In this document: piece by piece, positions 31,150 to 43,521 of the stretch | How the letters are laid out: every line of letters begins with the position of its first letter | How positions within the stretch are numbered: the first letter of the stretch is position 1 | NCBI GenBank assembly: GCA_033032175.1 | Contig: CM065307.1 | Span: 4,216,001-4,280,000, forward strand | Reading direction: 5' to 3' | Source: Saturnia japonica | Lineage: Eukaryota; Arthropoda; Insecta; Lepidoptera; Saturniidae | DNA length: 64,000 bases | Notes under the pieces: model-generated | Seen by the model: the letters and a program-made list of their open reading frames with translations, nothing else | Database searches by the model: none | Told to the model about the DNA's origin: nothing | Program-made: the position numbers and the translations under genes

Positions 31150-31641
31150 ATTGTTACTGTTAACAATACCTCAGTGCCTCAAGACGAAAGTCTTTGACCA
31201 ATGTGTGTTGCCGGTGATGACATACGGCACAGAGACGTGGTCGCTCACTGTGGGCCTCATAAGAAAGCTCGAGGTCGCTCAGCGAGCTATGGAGAGGGCT
31301 ATGCATGGTGTTTCTTTACGAGTTCGAATCAGAAATGAGGAGATCCGTAGACAAACTAAGGTCACCGACATAGCCAAAAGGATTAGCAAGTTGAAGTGGC
31401 AGTGGGCGGGGCACATAGTTCGGAGAACTGACGGCCGTTGGGGCAGAAAGGTTCTCGAGTGGAGACCACGCACCGGAAAGCGCAGCGTAGGACGGCCCCT
31501 CACTAGATGGAAAGACGACCTAATAAAGGCCGCTGGGAGCCGTTGGGTGCAGGCCGCACAAGATCGGTCGCTCTGGAGATCTATGGGGGAGGCCTATGTT
31601 CAGCAGTGGACGTCCTGCGGCTGAAATGATGATGATGAAGA
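31150..31641 (+). pseudogene. RTE-clade LINE, 3' fragment with intact C-terminal frame (unit 1)
   Basis: The 157-codon frame 31151-31624 is the C-terminal end of an RTE-type pol: 'LKTKVFDQCVLPVMTYG', 'AQRAMERAM', 'IRNEEIRRQTKVTDIA', 'LKWQWAGHIVRR', 'GRPLTRWKDDL', 'YVQQWTSCG' then stop. The ORF is followed by a GAT-repeat tail (aatgatgatgatgaa), the usual RTE 3' end. Endonuclease and RT core are missing (5' truncation). An older, broken relative lies at 61130-61490. Confidence 0.82.
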
Positions 31642-32662
31642 ATGTTAACACTTGCACTTTCCTCTACTCTTACCTCGGCCAACACAAAAATACAAAGATC
31701 ACGCCATCTGTGGTTTCTAATAAGAAACAATGCAAAACGTTGTGCCGCGGGTGGTGGCGCTAGTTATCGTGGGTATGAAGAAAAAATACGTGTTCGCGAG
31801 CTGGCTACTGACCTCGGAAAATAAATAAAAAAAGGTCTCATCTATACTTTAATGTGGCTCCATTACCATCCCATCCCAAGTGCTGTGATTGTGCTGTGAG
31901 GAACTATAAATCTACAACTGGATACTGCAACTGCAACTTAATCAAAGGGATCGAGGCGACGTGTATCAAAAGCCGAGGTAAGTTTTATACATAATTTTTC
32001 CCGATACGTTTCTCCCACGTGCAAGTTAAGTTGCCCAGAATTCAAATTCCATCATAATAAATTCACTGGTTAAAGACTTCCGGTCTATCAAGACGATCGG
32101 TTAAGTCTCACCAGCTAATATATCATTCAATTTACCATTTGCCACTGAGTAAATATAAGGACATAATCTACAGTCAGGGTAGGTAAAAAAATGAATAAAA
32201 CTCAGAGCATTTTTTTTTAACTTATGCGACGAATACAGAATTTGCACATACATAAATACATGCTCACGCTCCCACGGACACCAAAATATTCATACTCTTG
32301 CAGATTTCTTCCTTTTATCGCTTGGTTGTTCACTGGCTCGGAACACGGCTCGCTTATGTTAACTGAAATAAAAATAGAGTCGAAATTACTAGAATGGTCT
32401 TGAACTATACGAGCTTGTTTAAAAGAAGGCGAAGTGTTCTATTTTAGACCACTATTTGTTTGATTACGTTATCGGAGCGATAAGATTTGAATGCGTAAGT
32501 GAATGCAATGTTTTTTCGGAGCTACGAATGCATACTCGATGTTTCCAGATATTTCGAGAATAGTGAATTCCTCCTATTTCTACTCAGGACCTGAGACTAT
32601 GCTATTATCGTATTAGGTATAACTATTTAGCCTGGGAGAAGTTGTACAAGCGTGACACAGTT
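31642..32662. other. no recognisable gene (also 37508-38518)
   Basis: No exon or ORF of conviction. The ORF of 79 codons on the minus strand at 37962 is interrupted in unit 1, arguing against a gene. Confidence 0.4.
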
Positions 32663-32870
32663 TATAAACCGACTTCAACAAAAAACGGGTTACAAAGTTC
32701 GAATGTATATTTTTTTATGGATGATCAGTCATAACTTCTTTGTTTATGAACTGATTTGGATGATTCTTTTTTTGTTGGATAGGAGTTACCTCAAAGGTGG
32801 TTTATTTTAATTTAATTGGTATTGTACTTTTAACTTTGAAGATACATAAGGGAACTCTTTAAAATCATTG
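32663..32870 (+). repeat. lepidopteran 'aaaccgacttca' repeat (unit 1)
   Basis: tataaaccgacttcaacaaa...acgggtta is the start of an interspersed repeat I recognise as widespread in Lepidoptera; class not known to me. Duplicated at 38519-38725. Confidence 0.5.
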
Positions 32871-33288
32871 AAGTTGATTTACTTTTTTGTTAAAAATTGT
32901 CTTGTACCAGTAGTATCGTCAACGCAATTATTAATATGTTATTAAATATTAAGTTGTTCAGTTTTTTTTTCTTTTAATCTCTATTGTTACAGCATTATCA
33001 ACATATTAAATGTGAAATTAAAAAAAAAAAAACAAGATTAATATTTTTTATTATTTTATTACGAAACTTCAAATACCACATTTCTCTTCGAAACAAGTAT
33101 TTATTGGGTCCATAATAGAAATGCGATGAATTGAAATGGTGGGTATTCCAGTTTCTTTTAGAGACACCATCGTTCAAGGAATTACATTGTACCTTACATC
33201 TACTGAGGGGAATGCAAAAATGTTGTGTTTACATTGTAAAAAATATTTTCTTTTATGTATTGTGTATTGTTTTAGGAAGTAGCTGTGC

Positions 33289-33560
33289 CCACGGCTCCGC
33301 TTGCGTGGACTACAGAGTGCCGTCAGTATTGTGGTAACCCCACTTCCACTCACGGCGGTTGCCCGCCGGTCGTTTCAAAGATAAAAAGGTTTATTATTTT
33401 ATTTGCGGGAAATCATAATTATTTATCTAAAATAAAAATAACCCTAATTACTCCTTACAACATCAGCTATTTGCCAGGGAAAGTCCCTTCAAAATACCCT
33501 CCAGCCGTTTCGGAGATAAGCCGAAACAACAAGACAGACAAAATTTTTAAAAATTATTTT
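33289..33560 (-). mobile_element. Helitron-like copy, family B (unit 1)
   Basis: gtagctgtgcccacggc-tccgcttgcgtgg (inverted 3' hairpin end) through 'gggaaagtcccttcaaaatacc...cgtttcggagataagccgaaac'. The 94-codon ORF here is a by-product of this repeat. Confidence 0.55.
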
Positions 33561-34438
33561 CTTTTGTAAGTGTAGTGTATATACTTTCAAATGCATTGAG
33601 TAATAAGCTACTATTTTGATATTAGACACTTCAATTTTATTTATTTGTATAGATTATTACATCATATACATTAATAGTATAATACCTACATACATATAAC
33701 TTGTACATATATACAAATATTATAAATGGAAACCGTTTAAATCATGGATCACTCTGTAACCTATATCTTTTTTATTACATAAAAATCGATGCAGTTGTGA
33801 CTTAAAGTTGTTGATTGGTGACGGTTTTAGGATCTTGAAGATGCGCACACATTCCATACTCGGTAAGCTCTAGTATAGGTAATAGATTAGTCGACTAACT
33901 AAATTAATTGATATTGTTAATTTACTTTAAAAAAAATTAAAGCCATATATAAGCAGTTAAACAAATAAACACTACTCCCAATTAATTATATTCAAATAAA
34001 ATATTCTTACAATATTAAAAGACATTTTTATATTGCATTTTTATTTATTAGAAGACGTCTTGTGAGAGTAACTTTTTTATGAAAATGTAAATTGAATTTC
34101 ATTTCATTATTTCTTAATACACAGTACCAAAAAATATGAATATAGAATCTTCTGGAAAAATACCATTTTAAATTGCTTTTAGAATTCTTTTTTAAATAAA
34201 TTAAAACATATTGTGGATATTACGTTACTGAATTATTTTCAAAGGTTTGGTTGAATATTTTTGTATTATACAGTACATCATATTATGTGATAGAAAGTTT
34301 GACCAGTAATCGAAGTTTGGGAAAAGGACTAGTTGCGCTAACGTTCACTGCAGCTTATCAACACTTGGAACACGTTTGAATTCTTTAAAATATATGCCAT
34401 ACTTTCTTACATTTGTAGGAACTTGGTTGGTATTATAT
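33561..34438. other. no recognisable gene (also 39421-40307)
   Basis: Very AT-rich; nothing identified. Confidence 0.4.
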
Positions 34439-34488
34439 GTAATATGTAAAATGTAAATGTATAAATGTAAAATGTAAATATGTAGTAT
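34439..34488. repeat. 50-bp filler at duplication junction
   Basis: It consists of repeated ATGTAAA-type words (aatgtaaaatgtaaatgtat...). It leads into 'gtaaaatgtcca', the first bases of unit 2. These words resemble the junction-proximal bases themselves, as in templated insertions made by error-prone end joining or replication slippage. Confidence 0.8.
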
Positions 34489-35527
34489 GTAAAATGTCCA
34501 CGCGACATAAGCTCACGCTCTACAAGACGTGTATTCGACCAATTTTGACATACAGTTGCGCTGTGTTCGCACATATGTCCGAGTCGAGTTTCAAACGGTT
34601 ACAATCGATACAGAATAGGTTCCTCTATCGTCTCACCGAGGCCCCGTGGTATGTTCGAAGCGTAGATCTCCATAGAGATATGGAGTTTCCTTCGATACAT
34701 GCCTACGTTAAACAGCTCTCCCGTTCGTATTTCGACACCGCGTCGAACCACGCGAATCCGTTAATAAAAACAGCCGCCACTTATGTTCCGGCACCCACGG
34801 ACATCCGGTGCAAACGCCGGCCGCGCAATATTTTTATTGATCCCGACGATCGCATCGAAAATTCGAATAAATATTACACATCCGTCTCTCCAAACAGAGC
34901 GTGCCAGCGCCCACGCCCGCGTAACCACCGTTCTCTCCGCAGAGGGCGGGCGGTCAATTTCGCTCCAGCACACCCGTCACGTCCACCCTCTCTAGCGGTA
35001 ACCCAAGCCTAGGTCCGTTCCTCGGTGTGAAAACCTTGGGTCAGGCAACCGCCCGCGCGATACAAGTGACACTGTACGTGCATCACTTAGCTACCTACAT
35101 ACAACACTATGTACAACATATACACAACGTATGAACATACACACGTGCACACCACACAGGTACATAGGTTCTGTGAGGGACCTTTTTTTTTCTTTTTTTA
35201 CGCTAGTTAGTTAGCGCTAGTTAGTGTAGAAACATTCCGATTACTGAATACACATACGCATGGTTCCTTCCTTCCTCCCAGGAGGAAGGGAACATGCCTA
35301 TGTGTATATTTAGTTAGCTCGAATCGTAGGTGTAGGGATTCGATTAGATCGCGACCCATTTGCGAACGCGACGACCGCCCGAGCCGAGGTCCGGCCACTT
35401 TGGCACCCTCGTGCGAGTCGTCCACAAAACTTTCGCGGCTGAGTGCCCTCTGCGCTCGCCCCCAAGTCCGGTGAAGCTGTAAAAGCCGCAGCGGCTTTAG
35501 GGCCCCTAAGGCTAACAGTGTAGTCAG

Positions 35528-35587
<60 letters not shown>
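34489..35587 (+). pseudogene. Jockey ORF2 C-terminus and 3' UTR, duplicated fragment
   Basis: Begins at the duplication breakpoint, inside the RT thumb coding region. A 172-codon frame (34494-35012) starts with a fortuitous Met and runs to the normal ORF2 stop. 3' UTR, hairpin and poly-A follow. It has neither endonuclease nor RT catalytic motifs. Confidence 0.9.
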
Positions 35588-35590
<3 letters not shown>

Positions 35591-35666
35591 GTCTGTTAGC
35601 TTAGATCTTTTAAACTCAATTAAGTAAGTAAGTATTTAAGTAAGTAATCATGACAATACTTACTCT

Positions 35667-35951
35667 ATGATAATGTCAGGCCTAGAACAAGACACACTTT
35701 GTGGTAATTTGCCCAAAGTACAAGATGTAGGTTTCATTCCGAAACTGCAAAACCACCAGATCTATTTAATAGATGCTATTAAAAATGGAGCCAATATAAA
35801 AGATATAGATATAATTATAGGCTCAAATTACTTAGGTTCTGTTTTAGATGACATGCTCGTACATATCACGGACAAACTTGGGGCAGTAAAATCAAAGTTT
35901 GGATGGACATTACAAGGACCAATTGTAAGAGAAATAAAAAAGAGTGATTAA
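35667..35951 (+). pseudogene. BEL/Pao retrotransposon peptidase-region fragment (unit 2)
   Basis: Duplicate of 29800-30084 with the same 94-residue translation; carried along in the tandem duplication. Confidence 0.6.
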
Positions 35952-35986
35952 AGAGGAAGGTTTATATGTATAATATATACATGTTA

Positions 35987-36182
35987 TAGTACATAATAGC
36001 CGAAAAATTCAAAGATTTGTAAAGTGATGTCGTAAAAACATTTTTGTGCGCTTAAATCGCAAACACTGGTTTAAACCTTACGAGATATATCAAATTAATA
36101 TCATAATATTATTAATCACTCCACACTGCTCTACATTAGTATCTTACGCTGCACCTGCGGGAAGCCGGGGCGGGTCGCTAGT
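35987..36182 (+). mobile_element. Helitron-like 3' part (unit 2)
   Basis: Duplicate of 30120-30315, ending CTAGT at 36182. Confidence 0.5.
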
Positions 36183-36890
36183 AATATATAACATTCTATA
36201 AAGTAACGAAAGAAATCTAAGTAAATGCCAAAATAAATTTCACACTTACTTTAGTATTAAACATGGATTTTTTTTTAAATCTGTTTTTCTTTGTTTCACT
36301 TCACGAATAAAGTTTTAAATTTTGAAATTATACAAATTAAGAGCTAGAACTACAAATAACTTCAACGTTTTCTTGTATTAAAAAAAACACGGAAAGTTTT
36401 CCTTTAACAGCTCTGAATGTATTTTCTGCTCAATGAATCCAGCATGCAAATCCTGGTATAAAAAAGGTATACACAAAGCGAAACTGGCAGAGACAAAACT
36501 GACTGCCAATTCTGTTCCTCGAATTGATATACAAGGAGTGAATTCGGCAAAAGTTTTTGCATGCATAGTTGAAGAATAAGGTACGTAGCTTTTATAAAAG
36601 AAAAAAAAGTGAATAATTTATACACCAGAATATATATTTTATAATTCACATTCCTGAAATAAAAATTTACGGTCAGCATTGAATTGTTATTTTGTAATAT
36701 GTTCTTATTGAGTTAGAAAAAAAAAAACGATTTCATTAAATCACATATAAACGTGTATTAAGCATATTAATCCCAATTTATTATTACAATAACGGGGTAC
36801 CCAAATGAATTGAATTTACAGAATACCCGTAACTCTAAGCATAATTCATTCAATGACTCTTCATACAACTTTACTCGCACGGACCAATAC

Positions 36891-36977
36891 CATCCAAACC
36901 ATGTGGAGACTATAAAAGCCGTCTGAGGCTACAGGACCCTTATGGGTAACAGTAGGTATAGCAATAAAAAAAAAAAT
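36891..36977 (+). repeat. old copy of the ~90-nt retroposon (unit 2)
   Basis: Duplicate of 31025-31107 within the tandem duplication. Confidence 0.5.
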
Positions 36978-37015
36978 GAAAAAACAATATGTGATTAGTA
37001 ACCACCTATAATAAC

Positions 37016-37507
37016 ATTGTTACTGTTAACAATACCTCAGTGCCTCAAGACGAAAGTCTTTGACCAATGTATGTTGCCGGTGATGACATACGGCACAGAG
37101 ACGTGGTCGCTCACTGTGGGCCTCATAAGAAAGCTCGAGGTCGCTCAGCGAGCTATGGAGAGGGCTATGCATGGTGTTTCTTTACGAGTTCGAATCAGAA
37201 ATGAGGAGATCCGTAGACAAACTAAGGTCACCGACATAGCCAAAAGGATTAGCAAGTTGAAGTGGCAGTGGGCGGGGCACATAGTTCGGAGAACTGACGG
37301 CCGTTGGGGCAGAAAGGTTCTCGAGTGGAGACCACGCACCGGAAAGCGCAGCGTAGGACGGCCCCTCACTAGATGGAAAGACGACCTAATAAAGGCCGCT
37401 GGGAGCCGTTGGGTGCAGGCCGCACAAGATCGGTCGCTCTGGAGATCTATGGGGGAGGCCTATGTTCAGCAGTGGACGTCCTGCGGCTGAAATGATGATG
37501 ATGAAGA
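37016..37507 (+). pseudogene. RTE-clade LINE, 3' fragment (unit 2)
   Basis: Duplicate of 31150-31641; the 157-codon frame (37017-37490) differs by one visible residue (Val to Met in 'QCVLPV'). Confidence 0.82.
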
Positions 37508-38518
37508 ATGTTAACACTTGCACTTTCCTCTACTCTTACCTCGGCCAACACAAAAATACAAAGATCACGCCATCTGTGGTTTCTAATAAGAAACAATGCA
37601 AAACGTTGAGCCGCGGGTGGTGGCGCTAGTTATCGTGGGTATGAAGAAAAAATACGTGTTCGCGAGCTGGCTACTGACCTCGGAAAATAAATAAAAAAAG
37701 GTCTCATCTATACTTTAATGTGGCTCCATTACCATCCCATCCCAAGTGCTGTGATTGTGCTGTGAGGAACTATAAATCTACAACTGGATACTGCAACTGC
37801 AACTTAATCAAAGGGATCGAGGCGACGTGTATCAAAAGCCGAGGTAAGTTTTATACATAATTTTTCCCGATACGTTTCTCCCACGTGCAAGTTGTCCAGA
37901 ATTCAAATTCCATCATAATAAATTCACTGGTTAAAGACTCCCGGTCTATCAAGACGATCGGTTAAGTCTCACCAGCTAATATATCATTCAATTTACCATT
38001 TGCCACTGAGTAAATATAAGGACATAATCTACAGTCAGGGTAGGTAAAAAAATGAATAAAACTCAGAGCATTTTTTTTTAACTTATGCGACGAATACAGA
38101 ATTTGCACATACATAAATACATGCTCACGCTCCCACGGACACCAAAATACTCTTGCAGATTTCTTCCTTTTATCGCTTGGTTGTTCACTGGCTCGGAACA
38201 CGGCTCGCTTATGTTACACTGAAATAAAAATAGAGTCGAAATTACTAGAATGGTCTTGAACTATACGAGCTTGTTTAAAAGAAGGCGAAGTGTTCTATTT
38301 TTAGACCACTATTTGTTTGATTACGTAATCGGAGCGATATGATTTGAATGCGTAAGAGAATGCAATGTTTTTTCGGAGCTACGAATGCATACTCGTTGTT
38401 TCCAGATATTTGAAGAATAGTGAATTCCTCCTATTTCTACTCAGGTCGTGAGAATATGCTATTATCGTATTTAGTATAACTTTTTAGCCTGGAAGAAGTT
38501 GACAAGTGTGACACAGTT

Positions 38519-38725
38519 TATAAACCGACTTCAACAAAAAACGGGTTACACAGTTCGAATGTATATTTTTTTTATGGATGATCAGTCATAACTTCTTTGT
38601 TTATGAACTGATTTGGATGATTCTTTTTTTGTTGGATAGGAGTTACCTCAGAGGTGGTTTATTTTAATTTAATTGGTATTGTACTTTTAACTTTGAAGAT
38701 ACATAAGGGAACTCTTTAAAATCAT
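38519..38725 (+). repeat. lepidopteran 'aaaccgacttca' repeat (unit 2)
   Basis: Duplicate of 32663-32870. Confidence 0.5.
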
Positions 38726-39147
38726 TGAAGTTGATTTACTTTTTTGTTAAAAATTGTCTTGTACCAGTAGTATCGTCAACGCAATTATTAATATGTTATT
38801 AAATATTAAGTTGTTCAGTTTTTTTCTTCTTTTAATCTCTATTGTTACAGCATTATCAACATATTAAATGTGAAATTAAAAAAAAAAAACAAGATTAATA
38901 TTTTTTATTATTTTATTACGAAACTTCAAATACCACATTTCTCTTCGAAACAAGTATTTATTGGGTCCATAATAGAAATGCGATGAATTGAAATGGTGGG
39001 TATTCCAGTTTCTTTTAGAGACACCATCGTTCAAGGAATTACATTGTACCTTACATCTACTAAGGGGAATGCAAAAATGTTGTGTGTTTACATTGTAAAA
39101 AATATTTTCTTTTATGTATTGTGTATTGTTTTAGGAAGTAGCTGTGC

Positions 39148-39420
39148 CCACGGCTCCACTTGCGTGGACTACAGAGTGCCGTCAGTATTGTGGTAACCCC
39201 ACTTCCACTCACGGCGGTTGCCCGCCGGTCGTTTCAAAGATAAAAAGGTTTATTATTTTATTTGCGGGAAATCATAATTATTTATCTAAAATAAAAATAA
39301 CCCTAATTACTCCTTACAACATCAGCTATTTGCCAGGGAAAGTCCCTTCAAAATACCCTCCAGCCGTTTCGGAGATAAGCCGAAACAACAAGACAGACAA
39401 AATTTTTAAAAATTATTTTC
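39148..39420 (-). mobile_element. Helitron-like copy, family B (unit 2)
   Basis: Duplicate of 33289-33560. Confidence 0.55.
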
Positions 39421-40307
39421 TTTTGTAAGTGTAGTGTATATACTTTCAAATGCATTGAGTAATAAGCTACTATTTTGATATTAGACACTTCAATTTTATT
39501 TATTTGTATAGATTATTACAATATATACATTAATAGTATAATACCTACAAACATATAACTTGTACATATATACAAATATTATAAATGAAAATCGCTTAAA
39601 TCATGGATCACTCTGTAATCTATATCTTTTTATTACATAAAAATCGATGCAGTTGTGACTTAAAGTTGTTGATTGGTGACGGTTTTAGGATCTTGAAGAT
39701 GCGCACACATTCCATACTCGGTAAGCTCCAGTATAGGTAATAGATTAGTCGACTAACTAAATGAATTGATATAGTTAATTTACTTTAAAAAAAATTAAAA
39801 CCATACATAAGCAGTTAAACAAATAAACACTAGCCCCAATGAATTGTATTCAAAATATATTCAAAGAAAATATTCTTACAATATTAAAAGACATTTTTAT
39901 ATTGCATTTTTATTTATTAGAAGACGTCTTGTGAGAGTAACTTTTTTATGAAAATGTAAATTGAATTTCATTTCATTATTTCTTAATACACAGTACCGAA
40001 AAATATGAATATAGAATCTTCTGGAAAAATACCATTTTAAATTGCGTTTAGAATTCTTTTTTAAATAAATTAAAACATATTGTGGATATTACGTTACTGA
40101 ATTATTTTCAAGGGTTTGGTTGAATATTTTTGTATTATACAGTACATCATATTATGTGATAGAAAGTTTGACCAGTAATCGAAGTTTGGGAAGAGGACTA
40201 GTTGCGCTAATGTTCACTGCAGCTTATCAACACTTGGAACACGTTTGAATTCTTTAAAATATATGCCATACTTTCTTACATTTGTAGGAACTTGGTTGGT
40301 ATTATAT

Positions 40308-41139
40308 AAATAAATGATGTGTTCAGGTGATGAAGATACAATACAATAATCGTTTATTTATTCGTACTATTATTATCTTAAAAAGCGATGAATTACAAAC
40401 GTTGCATGGTCTGCCGTGGACAAAACATTGCAATCGTCCAATCAGAAACGAGATCGCGCTCAGTCCGACGCGGCTCATGTCACCACATTAAAACAGTGCA
40501 CGCTTGATCCGCGTCGCAGCGCTTGGGAGAAGCACTGCTACATATTTGTAAGGAAATATCTAGACAAATGGCAGTGTGTCAGCTAAGTTCGGAAACTGGC
40601 CAGTGTATTTATTTACACGAACCATTTCGAGCTACTTTGGACCCCCTCTATAAGCCAAAAAATACTATTAGACCTAAACAGTTGAAACATCTTTTCATTA
40701 CATTCCATTTTCACGAATAAATCTAATATAGTTCTTGAGTTATTAGGGTCTGAAAAGTAGCATTTTTATCACTTACAGACTCATTCACTCATCAAAAACC
40801 TAGACCACTTCTAGGTGACTTAGAAACTTGAACTTTGGCATCAAGGTAGGCCATTAAGCATTTATAAAATATAAAAAAGAAAAAACTGAAAAAAAAAAAC
40901 AATTTAATAAACATAACAATTCAATACAACTTCAACAAATGTTTACGTTAACTTCTAATGAGACAAACATCTTAGCATTACATGGATTCACTGTGCGGGT
41001 GCCGGGCCCATCGTGTGCTTGCCGGGTTCATCGTGTGGCAGAGAGAGGAAACACAAGCAGCCCCTGGGACTTACGACCCAGGTGTAGGTTTAAGCGGCCC
41101 CCTTCTGATGCACATCAGCGCTCACCTTGACTGCCCGCG
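40308..41139. other. unclassified DNA after the duplication
   Basis: A GC-richer patch at 40405-40530 (ccaatcagaaacgag...gacgcggctcatgtc) followed by a 65-codon ORF without domain. The right part (from about 40,980) may be the 3' UTR of the minus-strand LINE next to it. Confidence 0.35.
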
Positions 41140-41990
41140 ATACCCTCCCTGCCAAGCCAGATTTGGTAAGAGCCTGGTAATGCTGCTTTAGGTACCTCTT
41201 CTAAAATAGAACTTACTGCAGTTCTCCTCATGCTGAAGTCAGTTAGCAAGTTTTAGAGAGATTTCGCTGGTATAACTCTCGCTCCCATTTCTACCGCTTA
41301 TAAATTAACCGCATAGCCGTTTTTGGTTAGCTCATTATTTAGATCGTAATATTTGTTCATTTTTATTGGATGGTCTTTAGGTATATTAGTTTCCTACGGT
41401 ACAATAAGCTCTACAAGTACTATACGTTTGATTTTTCGAGAATAAAGGAATATGTGTGGTCTATATGACGAAAAACCCACATCCTCTGGAATTTTGGAAT
41501 GCTTTTCATATGTATCCATTAAAATAGTCCAGTTAGGTGTAAAACCTAGGATTGAGAAGGGCTTACTTTTATCATTTACTGTTGAGGCTTCTTTTATAAA
41601 GTTAATTTGCCTCCTGTTAGTGATCAATCCATTTAGGCTCTAGCTACTGAAAGACTTACTGCTTCACGTATGAACTGAAGTACTCTATCATGGCAACGTG
41701 AGTAGTGCCCCCTATCAAGAAGCACCTTGCATCCTACTAATAAGTGCCTGGCTATACCTATTGCATCACCACAAGTATAGCAAGATTTTTCAGAGGCTTT
41801 CCTCCATCTTACTAAGATACTATAGTCACTTCAGTGCTACTGGAATGCAGAATACACCTATGGCTAACCACTCATTTTGCTTTTCTAAATTCATTGCGTG
41901 CTCTCTATAACTGTCACTTTGAACTTGTTGTGGAAAGGATTGTATTGTATCTCGTTGATCCTTTTTCTTTCTCAAACCCAACCCGAGTCT
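41140..41990 (-). pseudogene. LINE of restriction-like-endonuclease type (R2/R4-like), C-terminal fragment
   Basis: The minus strand reads a zinc-finger-like block 'CYTCGDAIGIARHLLVGC' with 'HYSRCHDRVLQFIREAV' (about 41790-41650), pattern C-x2-C-x7/8-H-x4-C as after the RT in R2/R4-type and related LINEs. Then comes 'FILYS.K...VLVELIVP' and '...KYYDLNNELTKNGYAVNL.AVEMGAR' (about 41470-41240), resembling the restriction-like endonuclease core (catalytic E in 'ELTVP'-type strand). Several stops and frameshifts. The RT is absent. Confidence 0.5.
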
Positions 41991-42514
41991 GTCAACCTAT
42001 GTACCTGCCATAAATTGTTAATGGAATTGAAGTTTTGATTCCAATTCTGTGGCACATTTGAAATCAAATAATGAGAAGTCATATATTTTGATCGTAATTT
42101 ATTGAAATTAAGACTTACGAAGACAGAAATTCGATGTCAAAGAATGTAACGAATTGTTTTGTAAATTAATTAAAGAACGTACATTCCTACAACTATAATT
42201 AATAGAATACCTATGGAATTTGGCACCCGTTAGATCTTAGCTCTTTTTGTCGGTGACAATGACTACCCCGAACGTGGCCTCTTTTTCACATGTATGTTTT
42301 TAATGGGATTCATAATATATCATACCATCCATAATCTTTGATTATAATAATCAAATACCATACTAATAATACGGCTCTATCCCTTATTGACTCGAGTCAA
42401 GCTTAATCTAAGGAACGTATTTTGACAGTTCTCATTTGACATCGACTAAAGATTTACATAAACGTGACTTGATTATTTATGTAAAAAAACATGTACCAAG
42501 TATTATACAGTATA
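41991..42514. other. no recognisable feature
   Basis: AT-rich, nothing identified. Confidence 0.4.
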
Positions 42515-42740
42515 TTAGCTGTGCTCGTGGCTGCGCTTGCGTGGACTACAGAATGCCGTCGATCGGCGTACGCGCGAATAGTAGACACTACCCCCCCGCT
42601 CCCGGTTATTTTAAAGATAAAAATGCTTATTGTAGTTTATCCTTAGAAGATAGACATATGATCTTGCGGCCTTTTTTAGGTTCTCTTAAGATCTGCAATT
42701 ATTTACTACAATAACTTGAAATGTCTCTGTTATGGTTTAC
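42515..42740 (-). mobile_element. Helitron-like copy, family B, truncated
   Basis: ttagctgtgctcgtggc-tgcgcttgcgtgg and 'tacagaatgccgtcgatcgg..tacgcgcgaat' match 8811-9205. The 92-codon ORF overlapping it is a by-product. Confidence 0.5.
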
Positions 42741-42784
42741 TCTAAAAAAAATTAAATTGGGGTTTTTTCATAGCTATGGTAAAT

Positions 42785-43080
42785 TCTTTAAGTAAGCCGG
42801 AAGTGAAAACGCTCCCGAACTACTTTATCCGCGTGCGCTTGCGTAATAGTTAATGATACGTAAATACAATATTGTACAACAATATTGGTTCTTCGTATAT
42901 TTACAAAAAATCCGGTTTACCATATGACTTTAAGATATGCCACGATAAGGTATTTTGTGACATTTTTAGGCATGTGATATTAATCCTTACGAACTAAAGT
43001 TATTTCATTATCAAGATAATTTTATGAAGATAAGCTTTGCCCTTTATATCATGTTATTTGGACACATAGCTTAGAAATTA
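42785..43080 (+). mobile_element. Helitron-like body fragment
   Basis: Reverse complement of the middle of 11582-12213 (shared: gcatgtgatattaatcctta, aaataccttatcgtgg..., cgcgtgagc-like cgcgtgcgcttgcg). A possible decayed 3' end lies at about 43385-43405 (acgggtgaaaccacgg). Confidence 0.45.
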
Positions 43081-43521
43081 ATTGAAAATTAAAATAGATA
43101 ATTCAACACTCGGCCGTGTCTATGACTATAAGAGTAGCAGCGTAATCGAGCCGTGTCACTCATAATCGTGGCCGTTTGAAGCGACGAGAAACGAGATTTT
43201 TTTTTAAATTATATAGCCTATTATTGAAAAAGAATAAGGTTATATAACTTCACGCTACGATTGTAAGAAGCGGAGCAATAATCTGATCGGGATCGGGAAA
43301 GCTATAGGCAAGTACGAGAAGTGAGAATAATTATAATAGGATAATTAAGTGCGTTAGCGGTGCGGTGTTTCTGGGATAAAATTAACACGGGTGAAACCAC
43401 GGAGCTTACAACGGAATGCTTAATTATGCTTCTAGTCCACAAAATTTCACGAAAATCAGTTAACAGTTGATAAAAAAATATAGTTTCTTTTTTTACCAAT
43501 TTGTTGTCGTGTTTAATATCT

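Larger units (their letters stand above)
28636..34438 (+). repeat. tandem duplication, unit 1 (5,803 bp)
   Basis: The sequence from the middle of Jockey ORF2 to 'ggttggtattatat' is repeated in the same orientation at 34489-40307. I count five substitutions in the first ~530 bases, about 1%, plus small indels (poly-A lengths, a ~16-base insertion near 35110 in unit 2). Unit 1 contains the Jockey 3' part, a BEL/Pao fragment, Helitron ends and an RTE fragment. Confidence 0.95.
34489..40307 (+). repeat. tandem duplication, unit 2 (5,819 bp)
   Basis: Second copy of 28636-34438; homology stops at 40307, after which aaataaatgatg... is unrelated to the filler following unit 1. It retains the Jockey poly-A and right target duplication (35588-35599) but no left one, so the Jockey insertion preceded the duplication. 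Confidence 0.95.
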
